A DNA stretch of 64,000 nt from Rana temporaria (Eukaryota > Chordata > Amphibia > Anura > Ranidae): NCBI RefSeq assembly GCF_905171775.1, contig NC_053491.1, forward strand, positions 132,265,983 to 132,329,982, read 5' to 3'. Made by a program: the position numbers and the translations under genes. This document shows, piece by piece, positions 57,449 to 64,000 of this stretch (position 1 is the stretch's first letter; each line of letters opens with the position of its first letter). The notes under the pieces are model-generated. The model ran no database searches. It was given only the letters and a program-made list of their open reading frames with translations, and had not been told where the DNA came from.

Positions 57449-60400
57449 CTTTTAGGATATAATAAAAAAACATTTGGATTTCAAATAACGTTACCAAATA
57501 AATAAATATTTTTTTTTGCTTATTAATCAATCATTATCATGTGTATACACTTGTTATGTGTCTAACACATCCCGGGAGTGCAGAATTATTAGGCAAATGA
57601 GTATTTGGACCACATCATCCTCTTTATGCATGTTGTCTTACTCCAAGCTGTATAGGCTCGAAAGCCTACTACAGATTAGGCATATTAGGTAATGTACATC
57701 TCTGTAATGAGAAGGTGTGTGGTCTAATGACATCAACACTCTATATCAGGTGTGCATAATTATTAGTCAATTTCCTTTTCTTTGGCAAAATTGGCCAAAA
57801 GAAGGATTTGACAGACTCTGAAAAGTCCAAAATAGAGAGATATCTAGCAGAGGGATGCAGCACTCTTAAAGTTGCAAAGCTTCTGAAGCGTGATCATCAA
57901 ACAAAAGAAGCGTGTGGAAAAACAAAGGTGCAAAATAACTGCCCATGAACTGAGAAAAGTTAAGCGTGCAGCTGCCAAGATGCCACTTGCCACAAGATTG
58001 GCCATATTTCAGAGCTGCAACATCACTGGGGTGCCCAAAAGCACAAGGTGTGCAATACCCAGAGACATGGCCAAGGTAAGAAAGGCTGAAAGACGATGAC
58101 CACTGAACAAGACACACAAGCTGCAACGTCAAGACTGTGCCAATAAATATCTCAAGAAAGATTTTTCTAAGGTTTTATGGACTGCTGAAATGAGAGTGAG
58201 TCTTGATGGGCCAGATGGAAGAGCCCGTGGCTGGATTGGTAAAGGGCAGGGAGCTCCAGTCCGACTCAGACGCCAGCAAGGTGGTGGTGGAGTACTGGTT
58301 TGGGCTGGTATCATCAAAGATGAGCTTGTGGGGCCTTTTCGGATTGAGGATGGAGTCAAGCTCAACTCCCAGTCCTACTGCCAGATTATGGAAGAGACCT
58401 TCTTCAAGCAGTGGTACAGGAAAAAGTCACCATCCTTCAAGAAAAACATGATTTTCATGCAGGACAATGCTCCATCACACGTGTCAAAGTACTCCACAGC
58501 GTGGCTGGCAAGAAAGGGTATTAAATAAAAAAAAGTAATGACATGGCCTCCTTGTTCACCTGATCTGAACCCCATTGAGAACCTGTGGTCCATCATCAAA
58601 TGTGGGATTTACAAGGAGGGAAAACAGTACACCTCTCTGAACAGTGTCTGGCAGGCTGTGGTTGCTGCTGCACGCAATGTTGATGGTGAACAGATCAAAA
58701 CACTGACAGAATCCATGGATGTCAGGCTTTTGAGTGTCCTTGCAAAGAAAGGTGGCTATATTGGTCACTGATTTGTTTTTGTTTTGTTTTTAAATGTCAG
58801 AAATGTGTATTTGTGAATGTTGAGATGTTATATTGGTTTCACTGTTAAAAATAAATCATTGAAATGGCTATCTATTTATTTTTTGGTTAAGTTGCCTAAT
58901 AATTCTGCACAGTAATAGTAGTCACCTGCACACACAGATATCCCCCGAAAATAACTAACACTAAAAACAAACTAAAAACTACTTCCAAAAAAATTCAGCT
59001 TTGATATTAATGAGTTTTTTGGGTTCATTGAGAACATGGTTGTTGTTCAATAATAAAATGAATCCTCAAAAAATACAACTTGCCTAATAATTATGCACTA
59101 CCTGTATACTTCTAGCATCAATACCATATTATGGTTCTACAATCTGACAGGTGCGCTTTATATGTTGTCCATTTTTATATCTACATTTTGTTGTTGAAAT
59201 GTTATTAATCATTGTGCACATATTTACCTTCCTGAATGAGGCTCACAGGACCGCTCTCTTCCTCCTGCTCTTCTGCTTGAGAAGTTGGGGTGGTGGGGGG
59301 GGGAAGCTCCTCAGCTTGCTCCTCAACAGGAGCTGGGGTTGGGGAGTGGGAGGGCCCTGGCTGCTCCTCCTCATCCATCTCCTCCTCTGCCGCATCCTCC
59401 TCTGCCGCATCCTCCTCCTCCTCATCGGCCTGGCGCCTTCTGCGCTTGGCGCGGACAACTGGCATTGGAGCTCCTATAATAACACAATGTTCATATATTA
59501 TAAAAATGTTTTCTAATGACGTATGCAAATTCTGTGTACTGTGCTGTATTGTATATGAATACAAATTGATTTATATAGACAGTTAACCAATGGGACAATG
59601 TTATATTAAAGGGTCTTGTGGGCACTACAGGGGACTGAGCGTGAGCTGGGATGCAACCATGTTAAAATGAGCTGTTTTTGTCTCCTTTGTTTTGTTCAGA
59701 CCATCTCATGTTAAAAAAAGGGCCTGATGGAGCACACGGGATTACTATAACAACCCCACTCCTAACACAGGAATTTAGTGGTAATCTATATATATAAAAC
59801 TCAACGTGTGTGTGTGCATAAATGTATGTATGTATGTATGTATGTATGTATGTTCCAGCATCACGTACAAACGGCTAAAGATATTTATATGAAACTTGGC
59901 ACACAGGTTACTTATATGTCAGCCACAAACATAGGATAGGTGGTTTAAACCTTACCCACCCCCACTTGCCATGGTCGGGGTTTTTCTTTAAAGTCCCATG
60001 CAAAGCAATGGGAAAATTATGTTCCCACATAACTTCTGTGTTCCTGTCTGCTGCCCCATGTATTTTTTCAACAGTACTATGAATACCTTGGCCGGTGGTG
60101 ATATATGTTAGCACAACATGGCATCTTGGTTAACAACATCTGACCTTACATGAATTACATATGACCTTACATAACTGTCACCAAAGGAGCTGCGGTGGCT
60201 CCACGCGATTGCCACTGCACTGACAACTGATTCACCTCTGCAGCTAGGGGTTCGGATCCCGCTCTCGGCTACCTGTGAATTGAGTTTGGTGGTCTCAGCC
60301 CCGCCCCTGGTGGGTGTGCTATGCGAGGTTGGGTTGGGAGGACCCCCTCACACCCGCCATTGCCAACCGGGGCATGGAGAAAGGTGGCAGATTGCCTCTG

Positions 60401-61857
60401 GGGGAGGCCTCCCAACTCCTGCAGGCCGGCTCCTCTCTCTTTCGAGTTCACGCACAAAATACACTTTTTAAAAAAAAAACATAACTGTCAACAATAACTT
60501 ACCTGGATGATATTTAGCCCGAAGACGTCTGACATGAACCATTTGGCGCCTCTTCAGGTCAGACCACTTCTTAACAATGGCCTTGTGGTCATGTTGGCCG
60601 CCAAAGTCAGCGATTAGGGCGCTGACCACAGCCCTTTTCTGTGGCTGCCTCCGCAGCTCATCGTATCCTGTTTCCAGGAACTTCTGCAAGATGAAGAACA
60701 AAGTATATTGTAATACTTCTGTTGACAGCCTTATGGATATATGACGTAAATGTATGCTATTCAACAATTGGAAGCATTCTCGCCTTATTAATCAATGACA
60801 GGGGTAACATGAAAGATTTTATATCCTGCCATTTCGGTCGCCACCTTTTTTGCATAAATATAGCAGCCATTATCATTTGCATAATTATGAATATATTATT
60901 AACAACACAGGATACACGTATAGGGGAGATATGCGTTGCTAACTCTTTTCCCTGTCAGGAGCCTAACGCCCCGGGGGGTCAGAGACGGGACCTTTTTCGG
61001 AGGACCACTGACGTATGTACCAGTCGCAGTTTTTTGTGATGTCACTCTTTAGGTGTGTGCACATTTTTCACTGCATCCGGGTGGAGTTTTTGGGTTGTGT
61101 TTTGCACGCCACAGGCTTTTCAACAGGAAAAAAACAGCTGGAGGCAGAATGGTTGCAAAACACTACGTGTTTGTTACTTAACTCTGGGTTTCAAGACCAG
61201 TCCACCTCCAGCTGTTGCAAAACTACTACTCCCATCAGCCACGGTCTGTCAGTGCATGCTAAGAATTTTACTTTTGCTGCATTTAGGGTGCCACAGTTTA
61301 GAGACCCGTGCATAAAGGCCTGAAAAATGGGGGCCTGCAGAACTTACAATACTAGAAGTGCCAGCATTCCCAGGCATGCTGGAAGTTGTAGTTCTGCAAC
61401 ATCTAAAGGGCAATATGTATTCGAACGTCCTTGGGCCTTGAGGACACTGAAGTCAGGACGTTCGCATACGTCCTATGTCCAAAAAAATTTTAAATTCATT
61501 ATGCTAAATAACAAGGAAAAGTGCCTAAATACACATTTGCCAACCAGGGTGTCTGCAGCTGTCCAGGCATGCTGGGACTTGTAGTTTTGTAAAAGCAGGA
61601 GACACATTTTTTGTGAAATACTAATATATGATCATATATACTAACTTTTAAACTAGACTTAAATGCTGGGCTGGGCTGGGACTTGTAGTTTTGTAAAAGC
61701 AGGAGACACATTTTTGGTTAAATACTAATATCTGATCATATATACTAACTTTTAAACTAGACTTAAATGCAGTTGAAGATGATGAAATAACAGTGGTCAA
61801 AATACTTACACAAATCAGCAACTTTTCCTCAGACTTAGTGAAATTGCTTCCAACCAT
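57273..61857 (-). CDS. Four-exon Myb/SANT-domain gene in the hAT transposon
   Basis: Exons in transcription order: 61810-61857, 60503-60683, 59228-59473, 57273-57448 (48, 181, 246 and 176 nt; 651 nt, 216 residues plus stop). All introns are GT-AG and phases match (0, 1, 1). Residues about 5-75 form a Myb/SANT-like DNA-binding domain (NFTKSEEKLL at the start, VKKWSDLKRR with W56). RAKRRRR (84-90) is a likely nuclear signal. An acidic then Pro-rich linker follows (93-158), and a Gln/Leu-rich coiled coil ends the protein (160-216). The layout resembles Myb-like partners of PIF/Harbinger transposases and NAIF1-type proteins. It faces the hAT transposase. A second copy of exon 1 is at 62765-62812. 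Function is inferred: a DNA-binding partner of transposition, or captured cargo. Confidence 0.82.
57571..59104 (+). mobile_element. Tc1-type DD37E element in intron 3 of the Myb/SANT gene
   Basis: GGGAGTGCAGAATTATTAGG at the left is inverted to CCTAATAATTATGCACTACC at the right. A second internal inverted repeat is at 58889-58914. TA follows the right end (59105-59106), and the left TA appears mutated. It carries a broken transposase gene. Confidence 0.8.
57795..58771 (+). pseudogene. Tc1-type DD37E transposase pseudogene
   Basis: The N-terminal helix-turn-helix part (LTDSEKSKIERYLAEGC; KVAKLLKRDH) starts near 57808 without a usable ATG, then shifts frame to RSVEKQRCKITAHELRKV. A TGA near 58098 (probably from CGA) precedes PLNKTHKLQRQDC. 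The catalytic core has RVSLDGPDG, FMQDNAPSHVSKYS and PPCSPDLNPIENLW. Counting one in-frame TAA (58526) as a residue, 37 positions separate the second Asp from the Glu, the DD37E spacing of TRT/Traveler-type Tc1 elements rather than classic DD34E. It ends KKGGYIGH at 58771. Inactive. Confidence 0.85.
59228..59473 (-). CDS. Myb/SANT gene exon 3 (basic and acidic linker)
   Basis: Acceptor ATTATAG, donor GTAAAT. It encodes GAPMPVVRAKRRRRQ, then Glu/Asp/Ala repeats and a Pro-rich part. The GAGGAGGATGCGGCA repeat makes it slippage-prone. Confidence 0.8.
59785..60120 (+). mobile_element. Helitron 5' end fragment
   Basis: It starts TCTATATATATAAAACTCAA after an A, as Helitrons do, with a (TATG)n run and the family words AAACGGCTAAAGATAT and GAAACTTGGCACACAGG. 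I did not find a 3' CTRR hairpin end, so only the 5' part is called. Confidence 0.65.
60181..60479 (+). mobile_element. tRNA-derived SINE with 11-bp TSD
   Basis: The 5' part is tRNA-like, with an A-box region (GTGGCTCCACGCG) and a B box (GGTTCGGATCCC near 60249). It ends in a short A-rich tail. CATAACTGTCA is duplicated at 60170-60180 and 60480-60490. It lies in intron 2 of the Myb/SANT gene. Confidence 0.88.
60503..60683 (-). CDS. Myb/SANT gene exon 2 (main DNA-binding domain)
   Basis: Acceptor TCATCTTGCAG, donor GTAAGT. It encodes 60 residues with DELRRQPQKRAVVSALIADF and VKKWSDLKRRQMVHVRRLRA, the helices of a Myb/SANT-like fold. A SINE target duplication ends 12 bp from the donor. Confidence 0.85.
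61374..61586 (-). promoter_or_regulatory. ZNF143-like motifs near Myb/SANT exon 1
   Basis: GCATGCTGGAAGTTGTAGTT (61374-61393) and GCATGCTGGGACTTGTAGTT (61567-61586) read on the minus strand close to the ZNF143/SBS consensus ACTACAAYTCCCAGCATGC. The same pair is in the distal copy (62433-62452, 62626-62645). Confidence 0.5.
61810..61857 (-). CDS. Myb/SANT gene exon 1, proximal copy
   Basis: ATG at 61857. Encodes MVGSNFTKSEEKLLIC, then donor GTAAGT. The Ser/Glu/Glu/Lys/Leu start is typical of Myb/SANT helix 1. Confidence 0.75.
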
Positions 61858-61990
61858 GTTGCTGTGTGATTGCGCTGCGATCATAAGTTGGAAACTGGCA
61901 AGGCTCCAGGAAATGGTCGCGTGTTGTTCGCGTGTTGATTGCGCTGCTTGGACCGAGATGGGTCCATATGGCTTCGGCTGTATGGACCAC

Positions 61991-62870
61991 AGTAACTCTT
62001 TTCCCTGTCAGGAGCCTAGGAGCCTAACGCCCCGGGGGGTCAGAGACGGGACCTTTTCGGAGGACCACTGACGTATGCAACCGTCGCAGTTTTTTGTGAT
62101 GTCACTCTTTAGGTGTGTGCAAATTTTTCCTTGCACCGGGTGGAGTTTTTGGGTTGTGTTTTGCACGCCACAGGCTTTTCAACAGAAAATAACCAGCTGG
62201 AGGCAGAATGGTTGCAAAACACTACGGGTTTGTTACCTAACTCTGGGTTTCAAGACCAGTCCACCTCCAGCTGTTGCAAAACTACTACTCCCATCAGCCA
62301 CGGTCTGTCAGTGCATGCTAAGAATTTTACTTTTGCTGCATCTAGGGTGCCACAGTTTAGAGACCCGTGCATAAAGGCCTGAAAAATGTGGGCCTGCAGA
62401 ACTTACAATACTAGAAGTGCCAGCATTCCCAGGCATGCTGGAAGTTGTAGTTCTGCAACATCTAAAGGGCAATATGTATTCGAACGTCCTTGGGCCTTGA
62501 GGACACTGAAGTCAGGACGTTCGCATACGTCCTATGTCCAAAAAAATTTTAAATTCATTATGCTAAATAACAAGGAAAAGTGCCTAAATACACATTTGCC
62601 AACCAGGGTGTCTGCAGCTGTCCAGGCATGCTGGGACTTGTAGTTTTGTAAAAGCAGGAGACACATTTTTGGTTAAATACTAATATCTGATCATATATAC
62701 TAACTTTTAAACTAGACTTAAATGCAGTTGAAGATGATGAAATAACAGTGGTCAAAATACTTACACAAATCAGCAACTTTTCCTCAGACTTTGTGAAATT
62801 GCTTCCCACCATGTTGCTGTAATATTGGGAAACTGGCAAGGCTCCAGGAAATGGTCGCGTGTTGTTCGCG
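61991..62870. repeat. Duplicated exon-1 segment, distal copy
   Basis: Near-identical to 60939-61910, with few base changes and a 9-bp GAGCCTAGG insertion at its start. It includes the second exon 1. Confidence 0.9.
62765..62812 (-). CDS. Myb/SANT gene exon 1, distal duplicate
   Basis: Encodes the same 16 residues with the same GTAAGT donor, in the second copy of the duplicated segment and nearer the transposon end. Either copy can splice in phase to exon 2. Confidence 0.7.
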
Positions 62871-62984
62871 CAATTGCGCATGCGCGATCGAAAAATCGCA
62901 ATCGCAATATGTATTTTGGTTAAAATATCATACATATTCGATTTCAGAGTGCTGCTACAGCAGTTTTCGAAATATCTGCAATAA

Positions 62985-63450
62985 ATTTCGCATTCGCATG
63001 TTGCGATATTTCGATAAAATATCAGGAATATTCTGAGCCAATCAGAGCGCTCCTCCAGCATATCTCGAAATTGCGCAATAAATATCGCATTCGCATGTTG
63101 CGATATTTCGATAAAATATCAGGAATATTCTGAGCCAATCAGAGCGCTCCTCCAGCATATCTCGAAATTGCGCAATAAATATCGCATTCGCATGTTGCGA
63201 TATTTAGATAAAATATCACGAATATTCTGAGCCAATCAGAGCGCTCCTCCAGCATATCTCGAAATTGCGCAATAAATATCGCATTCGCATGTTGCGATAT
63301 TTCGATAAAATATCACGAATATTCTGAGCCAATCAGAGCGCTCCTCCAGCATATCTCGAAATTGCGCAATAAATATCGCATTCGCATGTTGCGATATTTC
63401 GATAAAATATCACGAATATTCTAAGCCAATCAGAGCGCTCCTACCGCAGT
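62985..63450 (+). repeat. 97-bp sub-terminal tandem repeats with CCAAT boxes
   Basis: GAGCCAATCAGAGCGCTCCT recurs at 63035, 63132, 63229, 63326 and (as AAGCC) 63423, exactly 97 bp apart. Each unit also has TGCGATATTTCGATAAAATA. It lies between the right terminus and the distal exon 1. Confidence 0.93.
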
Positions 63451-63519
63451 TATTAAAAAAATCGCAATTATTTTCGCATTCGCAATAGCGAAAAATCGCA
63501 TTCAATTAATTTCGATAAA

Positions 63520-63619
63520 ATATCACGAATATTCGAATTTAGCGAATATATCTCGAATATTCGAATATATATTCGAGATATATCGCGAAATCGAATATGG
63601 CATATTCTGCTCAACACTA
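63520..63619. mobile_element. Right terminal region of the giant hAT element
   Basis: Dense CGAATATTCG/TCGAATATA words end in CTCAACACTA at 63619, the complement of TAGTGTTGAG. Confidence 0.8.
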
Positions 63620-63663
63620 TTCATAATATATTTCCAATGGTTTATATTTATCTTTAAGAAGGT

Positions 63664-63943
<280 letters not shown>

Positions 63944-64000
63944 ATTATTATTATTATTAAAGGGCCCAGAGGTCTCCAGGGCCCCCGAATGGCAACCCCC

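Larger units (their letters stand above)
60939..61910. repeat. Duplicated exon-1 segment, proximal copy
   Basis: AACTCTTTTCCCTGTCAGGA to AATGGTCGCGTGTTGTTCGCG is repeated at 61991-62870. It includes exon 1 and two ZNF143-like words. An extra internal repeat of about 100 bp (61580-61740) makes this copy longer. Confidence 0.9.
46102..63619 (+). mobile_element. 17.5-kb two-gene hAT-type transposon
   Basis: The left terminus TAGTGTTGCTCACGAATATTCG-like and the right terminus ...TATTCTGCTCAACACTA are inverted over TAGTGTTG, then share AT-rich CGAATATTCG words. The 8-bp duplication TTCATAAT is perfect at 46094-46101 and 63620-63627. From left to right it holds sub-terminal repeats, a TATA promoter, an intact hAT transposase gene, a Tc1 fragment, a 3.8-kb minisatellite, an unassigned stretch, a four-exon Myb/SANT gene on the minus strand (with Tc1, Helitron and SINE in its introns), a duplicated first-exon segment, and 97-bp sub-terminal repeats. 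Most hAT elements are 2-5 kb, so this is very large. The alternative, two unrelated ends, is made unlikely by the matching duplication. Confidence 0.88.

Noticed and set aside
60269..60457. ORFs in the SINE
   Set aside because: SINEs are non-coding. The frames arise from the GC-rich tRNA-like and body sequence.
57273..62870. Myb/SANT gene as part of a separate nested Harbinger element
   Set aside because: I find no Harbinger transposase and no TWA-flanked inverted ends around the gene, whereas its first exon lies next to the hAT end. Not excluded if such ends are decayed.
62985..63450. CRISPR-like array of 97-bp units
   Set aside because: The whole unit is repeated with no variable spacers.

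Overview
This 64-kb window looks like gene-poor, repeat-saturated DNA from a large-genome vertebrate, most likely a frog and probably a ranid. That assignment is an inference from the mix of T2-like TTAA MITEs, PIF/Harbinger MITEs, several hAT families, Tc1/mariner, Penelope, CR1 and L2 LINEs, Ty3/gypsy and a tRNA-derived SINE. I found no host gene that I can support. Almost every long ORF belongs to a mobile element.

Layout. 1-6 kb: a hAT element (82-1392) with a nested Harbinger MITE, an inverted-repeat element with a 23-bp minisatellite, and Harbinger-type MITEs. 5.5-9.6 kb: degenerate tandem repeats broken by a MITE and by a 2.55-kb fold-back hAT (6074-8626). 10-18 kb: T2-like MITEs. 18.5-30.3 kb: a decayed hAT region with a frameshifted transposase (19541-22675). 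It is split by a head-to-head pair of Penelope-like elements (23658-29054) that keep a GIY-YIG endonuclease and hammerhead-like motifs, and it ends in an inverted telomere-like array (29727-29972) and a hAT terminus (30330). 30.8-46 kb: an L2 end, MITEs, a gypsy LTR-gag-protease fragment, a CR1 LINE cut by MITEs, a Tc1 remnant, and a 3.9-kb palindrome around a gypsy integrase remnant.

The main find is at 46102-63619. It is a 17.5-kb hAT-type transposon with TAGTGTTG termini and a perfect 8-bp target-site duplication, TTCATAAT. It carries an uninterrupted transposase of 1113 residues (+ strand, 47481-50822). From the other end it carries a four-exon minus-strand gene (57273-61857) for a 216-residue protein with a Myb/SANT-like DNA-binding domain, a basic patch, an acidic linker and a C-terminal coiled coil. 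All splice sites are GT-AG and the reading phase is kept throughout. The two genes point at each other. The plan (transposase plus Myb/SANT partner) is like that of PIF/Harbinger elements, but the transposase is hAT. The element also holds a 3.8-kb minisatellite with alternating 152/146-bp units, subterminal repeats at both ends, a duplicated first exon, and later Tc1, Helitron and SINE insertions.

How the parts fit: the transposase would bind and cut the ends. The Myb/SANT protein is a candidate accessory DNA-binding or nuclear-import factor, or else captured cargo. The Tc1, Helitron and SINE copies are passengers, and the SINE and one Tc1 sit inside introns of the Myb/SANT gene.
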